A stretch of DNA of 64,000 nucleotides from a virus: IMG/VR virus record IMGVR_UViG_3300027782_000071, positions 1-64,000 of that record. One strand, given 5' to 3'. The position numbers were made by a program, and so were the translations under genes. How positions within the stretch are numbered: position 1 is the stretch's first letter; each line of letters opens with the position of its first letter. Positions 16,281 to 24,107 of the stretch are shown here, in pieces. The notes beneath the pieces were generated by a model that searched no databases, was not told where the DNA came from, and saw only the letters and a program-made list of their open reading frames with translations.

Positions 16281-17599
16281 TTCTTTTTGGGTCCGAATGT
16301 ATCTCTAATTAACTTCATAGAAGTATATGATCTTTCAACATCAAAATGATGGCATAATTCTTTTATCATATATAGACCACTTGTTTCTGAATCATATTCT
16401 TTTGCATCAGATTCGGAAATTTTGGGAAATTGACATTCGATAATATCACCTGCTCTCAAATTTGTATTTGAGGGAACCATAATACTCATAGTTTGTGTGA
16501 AAAGAGTGTTATATCTCATCAATGATTGTGATTGGTGTAATGATGGATCCGAATTTTGCGATGTAGATACGCCTGGATCCATTGTTCCAACATCCAAAAT
16601 TTGACTCATAATTCTTGTTGGTACTTCATCGAGACCTAGATTGGAACTATTTGAAATTTTTGGAAGTTCTAATTTTTTACCTAGATTCTTTGTTTTTTTA
16701 GAATAATTATTATATGTAAATACAGTGTTTGAAAAATTAAAATCCAATGGATTGAAGAATAATCTTTGACTAGAATACGCCCCTAATCTAAGTTTTTCTA
16801 TTAGATTTTGATTTTTATCAGTAATATAATTTAAAATTTTCAAATCATTATCATCTTTCTTATCTTCAGAATCATAAGAAGTTGTTGCTTCACTATATGT
16901 GTATGTTGCTTTTGGAGATTGTTCAATCAAATTATCAATAGATCTAAATTGGAATCCATCAATTGTTTGATAAAATAAAAATCCTGCTGTACCAGATCCA
17001 GAAGATTCGGGAACAGATTTTGATGCTAACCAAGTTAAAATTGTAAATGGTTTTCTCATATTTCCAACAAAACCATATTTGTTTGAGGTCTTATCAATTT
17101 TTCCAATTTTTTTCGCTATCAAATAGTCATTAAGAATTGCTCTAACAGAATTATCAATTGTTGATGATGGGTTAAATTTTTTTGGAACTCTAGAAGTTTC
17201 ATTTGTAATTGATTCTCTTGAAGTTAAATGAAGAGTAAAACTTTCTCTTTGAGTCTCAGAAATTACATCAGTAATACTTGAAACATAAAGATAACCATTA
17301 GAATTTTTTGAAAAATCTAATCCTGGATTTTTTTCACTGTTTCCTGAAATTCTTATTGATAATCTCTCTCCACCTCTTAAAGGAAGTCCATTATAAATTG
17401 ATTGCTTATCTCCATCTGGATTTTCTTTGGGAGCAATTACATTTCCAGTGTCCATTACTTTAATTTTGGCAGTAATGGTAGGTGAAAAAATATCTTCAAA
17501 ATATTCAACTGCAATAGTACCACTACTAATATCAACAGTTCTACTTTGATCGTTTGATTCTATAATTAATTCTTCAAATATAGATTTTTTTATTGACAT
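16277..17599 (-). CDS. Baseplate hub protein, gp27-like (440 aa)
   Basis: The protein begins with SGTIAVEYFEDIFSPTITAKIKVMDTG, followed by NGLPLRGGERLSIRI. This is the opening strand pattern of gp27/gpD hub proteins, which form the trimeric torus that joins tail tube and spike. Its place directly before the gp5-like gene, overlapping it by 4 nt, and its length (T4 gp27 is 391 aa) agree. The C-terminus contains RAGDIIECQFPK, typical of hub tube-like domains. The gp27 call rests on architecture and gene order rather than strong sequence identity. Confidence 0.7.
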   Translation of the reverse strand: MSIKKSIFEELIIESNDQSRTVDISSGTIAVEYFEDIFSPTITAKIKVMDTGNVIAPKENPDGDKQSIYNGLPLRGGERLSIRISGNSEKNPGLDFSKNSNGYLYVSSITDVISETQRESFTLHLTSRESITNETSRVPKKFNPSSTIDNSVRAILNDYLIAKKIGKIDKTSNKYGFVGNMRKPFTILTWLASKSVPESSGSGTAGFLFYQTIDGFQFRSIDNLIEQSPKATYTYSEATTSYDSEDKKDDNDLKILNYITDKNQNLIEKLRLGAYSSQRLFFNPLDFNFSNTVFTYNNYSKKTKNLGKKLELPKISNSSNLGLDEVPTRIMSQILDVGTMDPGVSTSQNSDPSLHQSQSLMRYNTLFTQTMSIMVPSNTNLRAGDIIECQFPKISESDAKEYDSETSGLYMIKELCHHFDVERSYTSMKLIRDTFGPKKK

Positions 17600-19569
17600 T
17601 ATAGATACGCTAGCTCTAGAAGAAGTTTTTGCTTAATAAATCTATTTAACAAGTAAGTATTATCTACTTGACCAGTAGGTTTTTTTCCTTCTGTTGGATA
17701 AGATGCTACTGTGGTTTGTGGAGGTGGTGATGATTCGGGAACATCGACAACAATTGTTTGACCTTTTCTTTCTGGAGTAATTACTTGTTCAACATTTGAT
17801 TTTGCTGTAGGATATAAATTTGCCTTCGCTGGTTTTCCAGAAAGATCCGATCCAGAAGATCCAGAAGCACCGTGAGAAACGGTAATTCCCTGACTTCCAA
17901 CAATTTCTGCCTCTCTTCCATATCCTCCCCTATAATAGACCGAACCTACGGCAAAGGGAAATTTAGTTGCCGATCCTGGTTGAGATGGAAAAGTTCTTTG
18001 CACTGAAGGATTAGTTTCCTGTATATCAACTGCCATGCTGCTTCTTGCACCATGTGCTTGCTGTTCTGCAGCAATTTGAGATTTTAGAGTTGCATCATCT
18101 TTACTTGCAAAAATTCCAGCATTTCCAAAATAAACACTAGATCCTCTTGCAAACATTGCCTTTACAGCATAAAAGGCAACATCTCTAATTCTTGCAAGTA
18201 TTGATGGATCATTTGTTTTGGAAGAATAATCCAAATGAAAATGTGTTGCATATAATTTATCTTTACCATTTCCAGATCCACCCTGAATAAATCCACCAGA
18301 CCCACTTTGGGGTATAAGTGATAATCCAGTGGAAGTATTTGTAGGTTTTGTTGAGATTGTTGTTGGAGTTGGTTTTGCTGATTGTGTTGGTTGTGCCTTT
18401 GATACTGGAGTTCTTCTCGCCTGCTCAACAATTGCCCTTTCTTTAGTAGAGTATTTGGATCCTCCAGAAGTCCAAGGTGCTATTCCCCTTTCTTGCATTA
18501 ATGCAAGTGCCATTCTATCTTGATTTTCGGGACTAAATTGATCGCTTGGTTTTAAACCTGCAGAATTCATTGCTCCTGGAAGAGTATTACCAATCATTTG
18601 ATATTTTCCAGCAGCATGAACTCCCAAATCAGGTTTTGCGTTTCTTGGATATTTTCTTTCATTTTGACGATCAATGACTTCACCAATGGTCATATCAGTT
18701 AAATTTTTACCAATAATATCTTTTGAAGTTTTGCCTCCCATAGTTGATCCAACTATGTTTCCATTTTTATCAGTTCCTTGATTCATAGCATTATAATTGC
18801 CACCACTTTCTGGACCAGCAATAATATCCAATGCTTGTTTATGAATTCCTCCTACAGGGCTAGAAGGTGTTGATGGTTGAGGATAAAGTGTATTTGGCGC
18901 TTCTTCTCCTAATGGTGGTGCTTCTTCTTCAGTATCAGAAGATTGTGTAAGTGGTGTGGTTAATAATTTATAAGCTTGAAACAATTCATCATTTACAGAT
19001 TGCATGGAAGAATTTAAATCTAAAAATGAATTTTTTACTCTGCCTGATTGATCAGTAAAATCAAAAGTTGCTATGTTAGTAACAACACTTGTTAAAAGAG
19101 TTCCAAAATTACTTATTATATTTAAAGTATCTCCTATAAAATCCGATATTAAACTTCCAACTTTAAATACTCTAGAAATAAATTCCTTTCCTATAAAAAT
19201 TATTGTTGGCAAATTCTCAACTAACCATCCAGCAGTTAAAAATCCAAGAAATCCCAATAATCTCTGAAATGGTCCAGCAGAACTTGAACTAATCATTCTA
19301 AATCCACTTGTTGGATTTGTAGTTACTTTTGATGCTTCAATCCTATCTTCAATTTCCTTTCTTCTAGATGCTTCTCTTCTTCTTGCATCAAGAATACTTG
19401 ATTTAAATGCCAATCTTTCCTTTTCTTTCGTATTAGATGATATTACTCTAGAAATTTTATTAATAGAAATATTAGATTTTAAGATTTGGTTTTTTGTAGT
19501 ATTAATAGATCTATTAGCATCTTCGGATGCAAGTAAAGATAATCTAAAAGAACTGGATATAGATGCCAT
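17599..19569 (-). CDS. Tail hub or tape-measure-associated protein with lysozyme-like domain (656 aa)
   Basis: The N-terminal 1-90 is a basic coiled-coil-like region, followed by a hydrophobic segment (about 100-130, GFLGFLTAGWLVENLPTIIF). Residues about 240-360 resemble a phage lysozyme or transglycosylase. A likely catalytic Glu lies in AGPESGGNYNAMN, followed by GVHAAGKYQMIGNTLPGAM and ENQDRMALALMQERG. A Pro/Thr/Ser linker leads to a C-terminal region with THFHLD, SSMAVDI and TVSHG segments. The protein probably degrades peptidoglycan during DNA entry. It lies between the tape-measure-like gene and the gp27-like hub, so the tail lysozyme activity seems moved from gp5 to this protein. Confidence 0.7.
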   Translation of the reverse strand: MASISSSFRLSLLASEDANRSINTTKNQILKSNISINKISRVISSNTKEKERLAFKSSILDARRREASRRKEIEDRIEASKVTTNPTSGFRMISSSSAGPFQRLLGFLGFLTAGWLVENLPTIIFIGKEFISRVFKVGSLISDFIGDTLNIISNFGTLLTSVVTNIATFDFTDQSGRVKNSFLDLNSSMQSVNDELFQAYKLLTTPLTQSSDTEEEAPPLGEEAPNTLYPQPSTPSSPVGGIHKQALDIIAGPESGGNYNAMNQGTDKNGNIVGSTMGGKTSKDIIGKNLTDMTIGEVIDRQNERKYPRNAKPDLGVHAAGKYQMIGNTLPGAMNSAGLKPSDQFSPENQDRMALALMQERGIAPWTSGGSKYSTKERAIVEQARRTPVSKAQPTQSAKPTPTTISTKPTNTSTGLSLIPQSGSGGFIQGGSGNGKDKLYATHFHLDYSSKTNDPSILARIRDVAFYAVKAMFARGSSVYFGNAGIFASKDDATLKSQIAAEQQAHGARSSMAVDIQETNPSVQRTFPSQPGSATKFPFAVGSVYYRGGYGREAEIVGSQGITVSHGASGSSGSDLSGKPAKANLYPTAKSNVEQVITPERKGQTIVVDVPESSPPPQTTVASYPTEGKKPTGQVDNTYLLNRFIKQKLLLELAYL

Positions 19570-19570
19570 C

Positions 19571-21313
19571 TTACATTACCACATTATAATTTAACTGAGA
19601 ATACAAGATATAAAAATTATCAGGGTTTGCTGAATTTATCAATGGAACATCAGTCATACTTTCACCAGTACTTGGAAAAACTTTCTGTGATTTTTGTGGA
19701 GATTGTCCAGATGATGTGACGATAACATTTGGTTTTGCTTCGGGCAAATTACCTACATTTGGAACTGGTTTTGGTATATTTTGAACTTGAGCTGGTTGTA
19801 TATTTAATTTTTTCTCATTTGATTGAGTGGGTGAAGTTACTTCTGGAATATTTTGTTCATTTGTTTTAGACTCTACCTCTAATTTTTGTTCAGATTGTTT
19901 ACTATCAAATGAATTTTCGATACGCTTAAATTCTGGATTTGATGTGTCAATATTGAAAGTATAATTACCAACTCCAGCAGTCATTGGTGTTTGTGGAGTA
20001 GATTTAATTTCAGGTTGTGTTGGTGCTGGTGAAGGTGTTGCTGAATTAATCTTTGGTTGTGTTGCTGTTACTGATGGTGCAGCTGCTGGTGAAGGTGTTG
20101 CTGAATTAATCTTTGGTTGTGTTGCTGTTACTGATGGTGCAGCTGCTGGTGAAGGTGTTGATTTTTGTGAATTAATTTTTGGTTTTGCTGTTTCTGATGA
20201 TTTTTCTGCTGGTTTTGGTGCATTTGCTCCTGTAAGAAGGTCAGTACCTTTTCCTGCAAGTATAAATCCTGCAGCTCCACCAGCAATCATTCCTGGAAGT
20301 TTTAATGGTCCTGGCAATTTTGCCCCCATCTGAGCGCCTTTTTCTGCCCCATAAAGACTAGCAGCAGTTCCTGCTCCCGCCTGAACATTTGTTTGTCCCT
20401 CATTCTTTCTTTCTATAAATTCGGTAGCACCCAGAACAACATTAACGGCACCTTTAGCAACACCCTTAAGTACATTACCAGTATTTTTTAATAATCCACT
20501 AGTGGCACCCTCTGTTGCACCTTTAGTGGCGGCCGTTGTTGCGCCTTTAGCAGCACCACCACTAAAAATACTTTTTGCCGTAGATGTAACTGCTTTAATT
20601 GGAGCGGTAATAATTTTTCCAATCAATCCTGTAATTTTTGCAACAACACTTCCAAGTGTTTTAATAATTAAATTAAATCCACCTTTAATTGTAAAAAGAA
20701 TTCCAGCGGCAATACCAAGATGTTTAATAATATTATTTTTAATCTCAGTAAGTTTACTCCTATCTCCTTGCTGCTTAGCATCAAAAAATTTAACTAACTC
20801 ATTTGTTAGCCACCCAGCAAAAAGAAATGTGAGTGCCTTTTGAACATTACCAAAAATATCTTGAACTTTTGGTGTAAGTTTTTGAACTGGTATAAGAACT
20901 GCAGATTGTATTTTCTGCTCTATCTCATTTTCTTTACCAATTCTTATTTCCTGTTCTGCATATCTTCTTTGTCTTTCTGCTTCTGATATTAATCTAGATT
21001 GGTCGGAAGCACCATCTTGCTGAATTAATACTGCAATTTTTTCTAATCCAGAATTTAAAGTTACAACTTGCTGATTGAGATTTTTAACCTGAGTATCAAG
21101 TGCAATTAAAGATTGTTGATTTGTTTGTGCAAGTTGTAAATTTTGATTATTATTCTCTACATATTGGGATATAAAAGTAGTATCTCCCCTAAAGGATGAA
21201 CTTGATATTTTTGTACTATTTAAAATTGCCTGCCTTACTTCTTTGGACAGCGGAGATCCTGTAATTGGATCTACTCCATTACTAGCAACTGATTTTAAAT
21301 CAACTTCCGCCAT
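19571..21313 (-). CDS. Tail tape-measure-like protein (580 aa)
   Basis: The N-terminal 50-140 region is a heptad-rich coiled coil (many Gln and Leu). A hydrophobic region follows (about 165-250: ALTFLFAGWLTNELV, then ILFTIKGGFNLIIKTLGSVV). Next come an Ala/Gly-rich stretch (about 255-375) and a Pro/Thr/Ser-rich tail with a duplicated 20-aa unit. Coiled coil plus membrane-active helices is the usual composition of tape-measure proteins, which set tail length and may be ejected. It is short for that role, so length may be shared with the adjacent 656-aa protein. The ATG overlaps the end of the small gp26-fusion frame by 14 nt, the normal place for a tape-measure gene after its assembly chaperones. 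Confidence 0.65.
   Translation of the reverse strand: MAEVDLKSVASNGVDPITGSPLSKEVRQAILNSTKISSSSFRGDTTFISQYVENNNQNLQLAQTNQQSLIALDTQVKNLNQQVVTLNSGLEKIAVLIQQDGASDQSRLISEAERQRRYAEQEIRIGKENEIEQKIQSAVLIPVQKLTPKVQDIFGNVQKALTFLFAGWLTNELVKFFDAKQQGDRSKLTEIKNNIIKHLGIAAGILFTIKGGFNLIIKTLGSVVAKITGLIGKIITAPIKAVTSTAKSIFSGGAAKGATTAATKGATEGATSGLLKNTGNVLKGVAKGAVNVVLGATEFIERKNEGQTNVQAGAGTAASLYGAEKGAQMGAKLPGPLKLPGMIAGGAAGFILAGKGTDLLTGANAPKPAEKSSETAKPKINSQKSTPSPAAAPSVTATQPKINSATPSPAAAPSVTATQPKINSATPSPAPTQPEIKSTPQTPMTAGVGNYTFNIDTSNPEFKRIENSFDSKQSEQKLEVESKTNEQNIPEVTSPTQSNEKKLNIQPAQVQNIPKPVPNVGNLPEAKPNVIVTSSGQSPQKSQKVFPSTGESMTDVPLINSANPDNFYILYSQLNYNVVM
20031..20160 (-). repeat. 60-bp tandem repeat within the tape-measure-like gene
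   Basis: Positions 20041-20100 and 20101-20160 are identical, and the 10 bases before 20041 match the end of each unit (about 2.2 copies). The unit codes a Pro/Ala/Thr-rich 20-residue block containing TATQPKINS. Confidence 0.95.
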
Positions 21314-21479
21314 TTGATTGATTCTTCAGATTTTCTTCTTCGATGTATTGTTGGAGAAGAGATACATAAATTTCTCTTTCCCAAGGTATCATATTTTCTA
21401 ACTCCGTCAAAGAGTATTTATGATGTTGAATCAAAGCAAAGTTCGTTTTATAGTATGACGCAAGATCTTCATGCGACAT
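21300..21479 (-). CDS. Small tail-assembly chaperone segment, probably made as a gp26 frameshift fusion (59 aa from ATG)
   Basis: The frame reads MSHEDLASYYKTNFALIQHH and ends with a helical segment containing ENMIPWEREIYVSLLQQY and acidic residues. Its ATG (21479) lies 3 nt after the gp26 stop and lacks a clear ribosome-binding site. The reading frame is open upstream through CGC-TTA-GGT to the slippery heptamer in gp26, so a -1 frameshift would join it to gp26 as a 300-aa protein. Location just before the tape-measure gene matches the T domain of G/GT-type tail assembly chaperones. Free translation from the ATG by coupling is the alternative. Confidence 0.8.
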   Translation of the reverse strand: MSHEDLASYYKTNFALIQHHKYSLTELENMIPWEREIYVSLLQQYIEEENLKNQSNGGS

Positions 21480-21494
21480 ACCTAAGCGAAAAAA
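21453..21494 (-). promoter_or_regulatory. Programmed -1 ribosomal frameshift signal in gp26
   Basis: Minus-strand slippery heptamer T_TTT_TTC (21494-21488) is in the gp26 frame (AGT TTT TTC GCT TAG). After a 6-nt spacer comes a hairpin: GTATG (21481-21477) pairs with CATAC (21457-21453) and CGCA (21475-21472) with TGCG (21462-21459), with one T-T mismatch and a 9-nt loop. Slipping one base back reads CGC TTA GGT ATG and enters the 59-aa frame. Confidence 0.85.
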
Positions 21495-22201
21495 CTTGAC
21501 AATCCCTCTAAAACAACTGTGCTTTCAACATTAGTATTTGGATTTTTGAGACTAACAGTATGAGAAAGTTTTGGCATAGTCTCAAAGAATTTTTCAATTT
21601 CTTTAAATTGATTAGAAGTTAATTGCTCCAAAAATTGAATTAGATCTTTGTTGGAAAAATCACTTGCATTCCAAGACTCTTCTTCGCTATAAACTTGCTC
21701 AATGCATGAACAGATCAGGTCAAAAGTATCATCAACACTAACATCATTAGTATTGGAAAAATTACTTTTAATAAATTCCTGTATAGATGGATACTTCATT
21801 CTCATTGTCAAAGCATCGTCCAATTTAATATCCCGAGAATGTTGATCACTAACTTCAACTTTAATTTCGTCAAGATTGATACTTACTGGTACTTTTGTTA
21901 CACCATCATCTGGGCAAGTAATCAAAACATTTACAGTTTCTCCTACAGATTTTCCACGAATATTTAAAAATAGATATTCAATATCAAATGTGGATAGTTT
22001 TTCAATTTTGATTCCTCTTGTAATCAAACAGTTTGAAATTACATTTTTAACAGCATCTGCAATTTGCTTGGAATCTTCACTTTCCATTGCAATGATAAGA
22101 ATTTTTTCTTCCTTTACAAGAAATGGTCTATATTTAATTGTTTTTTTAATTGAAGGAATTTCCAACTCATATGTTGGTGTAGAGATTGTTGGTAAAGGCA
22201 T
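21482..22201 (-). CDS. gp26: gp26-like baseplate hub assembly protein / tail chaperone (239 aa)
   Basis: The protein begins MPLPTISTPTYELEIPS and continues with a KYRPFLVKEEKILIIAMESED segment, then an all-helical C-terminal half with a segment ending ETMPKLSHTV. This pattern is that of T4 gp26/gp51-family baseplate hub assembly proteins (T4 gp26 is 208 aa). It acts during baseplate hub assembly. The last codons overlap a frameshift site, so both a 239-aa form and a 300-aa fusion are likely, as in G and GT of lambda. A CTAAATA late-promoter motif lies just upstream at 22227-22233. Confidence 0.8.
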   Translation of the reverse strand: MPLPTISTPTYELEIPSIKKTIKYRPFLVKEEKILIIAMESEDSKQIADAVKNVISNCLITRGIKIEKLSTFDIEYLFLNIRGKSVGETVNVLITCPDDGVTKVPVSINLDEIKVEVSDQHSRDIKLDDALTMRMKYPSIQEFIKSNFSNTNDVSVDDTFDLICSCIEQVYSEEESWNASDFSNKDLIQFLEQLTSNQFKEIEKFFETMPKLSHTVSLKNPNTNVESTVVLEGLSSFFA

Positions 22202-22226
22202 AATGACCTATAGAATTCAGTAAATT

Positions 22227-22233
22227 TATTTAG
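22227..22233 (-). promoter_or_regulatory. Putative T4-type late promoter upstream of gp26
   Basis: Minus-strand CTAAATA lies 26 nt before the gp26 start, beside the gp54-like stop codon. T4-type late promoters are TATAAATA-like -10 boxes without a -35; cyanophages often use NATAAATA or CTAAATA variants. Confidence 0.5.
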
Positions 22234-22235
22234 GG

Positions 22236-23048
22236 TCAAATTGTTTGAATAGGATTGTATGGTCCACCAACTCCTCTTGGTCTTGGATCATCCAATCTTC
22301 CCGTACCTTGATTTAGATTTCTCCAAAGCATTTCCTGCTTACCAGTAGCAAGTTTATTTGGCAATACACTATTGTCAATTGTAGCAGATGCTGGTATTAA
22401 ATTATTGTTAATATTTTGATAAATTGATAAACTAGTAGTTCTTCCTGCAATATAACGATCAAATTGGAATGAAACGTTGATGAGCATTATATTTGAAGAA
22501 CTATATGAAACTGGAATTGAGGATATGCTTAACGGGAAAAGTCCAATAAAGTTATACTCAATTTCTGCATTATAATCTCGATCAAATTTAATTATTTTTG
22601 TGGATTCCGATTTATAGTATTTTGGATACTGCATCCTAACAAAATATGCCTGAGATTCTTGCCGAATAGGATTAGAAACTCCTGCAATTGGATTATAAGA
22701 ACCACTCGTAGTGAATTCCATCCAATATTCTAAAAATTTTAATATATTATAATTACTATCAACATAAAATTCCATCGAAATTTGAGAATAAACTTTCGAA
22801 TGGGCAAATTTTTCTTGAACTCCTATATGATTATAAATCTCCCCAGATCCCAATTGAAATGTTGGAAGAGATGTGGAAGAACACAGAAGTCCAGCATCAT
22901 TGGTAATAAATCTTTGAGTTATTCCTCTCCTATCCAAATAGGACAGCAATTGACCACTAAATCCACCAAATTGAACTTCATAGTGTGAAGTTTGGGCAAG
23001 ATTTGAAAATAGTGGTTTAATGTCCGATATTCTACGCGGTGAAGCCAC
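22236..23048 (-). CDS. gp54-like baseplate tail-tube initiator (270 aa)
   Basis: The protein starts from GTG: MASPRRISDIKPLFSNLAQ, then HYEVQFGGFSGQLLSYLDRRG, then DAGLLCSSTSLP. A tail-tube-like core follows, with EFYVDSNYNILKFLEYWMEF and IEYNFIGLFPLSISSIPVSY. This is the pattern of cyanophage tube-initiator proteins related to gp19, which start polymerisation of the tail tube on the baseplate. No upstream ATG extends the frame, which supports GTG. It diverges from gp4 across a 35-bp intergenic gap holding mirrored late-promoter motifs. Confidence 0.75.
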   Translation of the reverse strand: MASPRRISDIKPLFSNLAQTSHYEVQFGGFSGQLLSYLDRRGITQRFITNDAGLLCSSTSLPTFQLGSGEIYNHIGVQEKFAHSKVYSQISMEFYVDSNYNILKFLEYWMEFTTSGSYNPIAGVSNPIRQESQAYFVRMQYPKYYKSESTKIIKFDRDYNAEIEYNFIGLFPLSISSIPVSYSSSNIMLINVSFQFDRYIAGRTTSLSIYQNINNNLIPASATIDNSVLPNKLATGKQEMLWRNLNQGTGRLDDPRPRGVGGPYNPIQTI

Positions 23049-23056
23049 TCTAAATA
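23049..23056 (+). promoter_or_regulatory. Putative late promoter for the plus-strand gp4-gp53 block
   Basis: TCTAAATA lies 28 nt before the gp4 ATG on the plus strand. The same octamer occurs facing the opposite way at 23077-23084. Confidence 0.5.
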
Positions 23057-23076
23057 CCTATTATATGTCGTATTAG

Positions 23077-23084
23077 TATTTAGA
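23077..23084 (-). promoter_or_regulatory. Putative late promoter for the gp54-like gene
   Basis: Minus-strand TCTAAATA lies about 28 nt before the GTG start at 23048 and overlaps the first base of gp4. It mirrors the plus-strand copy at 23049-23056. Confidence 0.5.
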
Positions 23085-23521
23085 TGTCATATAAGGGAAA
23101 ATATCAACCAGCATTCCCCAAAAAGTATAAGGGCGATCCATCAAATATCACATATAGGTCTTTGTGGGAACGTAAATTTATGGTGTATTGTGATACTAAT
23201 GAAAATATTTTAGAATGGGGAAGTGAAGAATTGGCGCTTCCTTATAGATCTCCAATAGATAATCGCATTCATAGATACTTTCCAGACTTTTATATTAAGG
23301 TCAAAGAAAGTAACGGTTCAATTAAGAAATATCTAATTGAAATCAAACCAAAAAAACAAACAGTAGAACCAATACCACAAAAAAGAAAAACAAAAGGATA
23401 TATCTATGAAGTTTATGAATATGCTAAAAATCAGGCAAAATGGAAAGTGGCGCGGGAATTCTGTGAAGATCGCCAATGGGAATTTAAAGTTTTAACCGAA
23501 GATGATTTGGGGATTAAATAA
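23084..23521 (+). CDS. gp4: gp4-like head completion protein (145 aa)
   Basis: T4 gp4 (150 aa) completes DNA-filled heads before tail joining. The sequence has the family order: KYQPAFPKKYKGDPSNITYRS, then LWERKFMVYCD, ILEWGSEELALPYRSP, RYFPDFYIK and YLIEIKPKKQ. The Glu in LWERKF with PDFY and EIKP residues matches a PD-(D/E)XK nuclease-like pattern (TnsA-like), which suggests a nuclease fold and possibly an active one. It is the first gene of the plus-strand block, and its stop overlaps the next start by 1 nt. Confidence 0.85.
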   Translation: MSYKGKYQPAFPKKYKGDPSNITYRSLWERKFMVYCDTNENILEWGSEELALPYRSPIDNRIHRYFPDFYIKVKESNGSIKKYLIEIKPKKQTVEPIPQKRKTKGYIYEVYEYAKNQAKWKVAREFCEDRQWEFKVLTEDDLGIK

Positions 23522-24087
23522 TGGCATCTAAATTAACTGGATACGAGAAACAATTAGACAGTTATACTAAAAATGAATTGGTCGAAATTGCACAGAAATA
23601 TACAATTTATTATATTGGAGAATCTGGTCAAGGAAAAACATCTGGTTATAGCAAATTAACAAAAGAAAAGTTAATTTCAATTATTCGTAATGATAATGAC
23701 TATAAGGATGCAAATCCAAATATTAATAATAGACCAGTTAATAGAATTCAAAGACTGGTTAACAGTTTATATGGAACTGAGGAACCTGAGGAACTGATGG
23801 ATTATATTTTGGAAGCACTGTCTGATGGAGGAAGTTCAAGTACATCCAAAGGAAAATACTACACCTTTTTATATTATGCAAAAACTCCAAGAATAACTTA
23901 CGATCAACATCCACTTATTCTTGCTGGCGATTCTACTGCAAATGGATTTTATGGATTCAATTATCACTGGGGAAAAGTACGCCGATATACTTATCCAGAA
24001 GCTGCTAGTCCATTTTTTGAAGTTTCAGTTCGAGAATTTTATTCCTTGAAGCAACTTCCTTATGCAAAATATATTACAAAGACCTGA
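23521..24087 (+). CDS. Head/tail-associated protein with Rho_N/SAP-like N-terminus (188 aa)
   Basis: Residues about 10-60 (SYTKNELVEIAQKYTI, KLTKEKLISIIRND) resemble the small helical Rho N-terminal or SAP/LEM-type nucleic-acid-binding domain. The C-terminal half contains YYTFLYYAKTPRITYDQHPLI, NGFYGFNYHWGKVRRYTYPE and a basic tail. It lies between gp4 and gp48 with a 1-nt overlap on the gp4 side. The conserved position beside head and baseplate genes suggests a structural or packaging-related, DNA-binding protein. I do not assign a T4 gene number. Confidence 0.65.
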   Translation: MASKLTGYEKQLDSYTKNELVEIAQKYTIYYIGESGQGKTSGYSKLTKEKLISIIRNDNDYKDANPNINNRPVNRIQRLVNSLYGTEEPEELMDYILEALSDGGSSSTSKGKYYTFLYYAKTPRITYDQHPLILAGDSTANGFYGFNYHWGKVRRYTYPEAASPFFEVSVREFYSLKQLPYAKYITKT

Positions 24088-24093
24088 TAAATA
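24086..24093 (+). promoter_or_regulatory. T4-type late promoter upstream of gp48
   Basis: GATAAATA overlaps the stop codon of the preceding gene and lies about 15 nt before the gp48 ATG, matching the NATAAATA late -10 motif. Confidence 0.55.
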
Positions 24094-24107
24094 GTTAGAA
24101 AACAATA

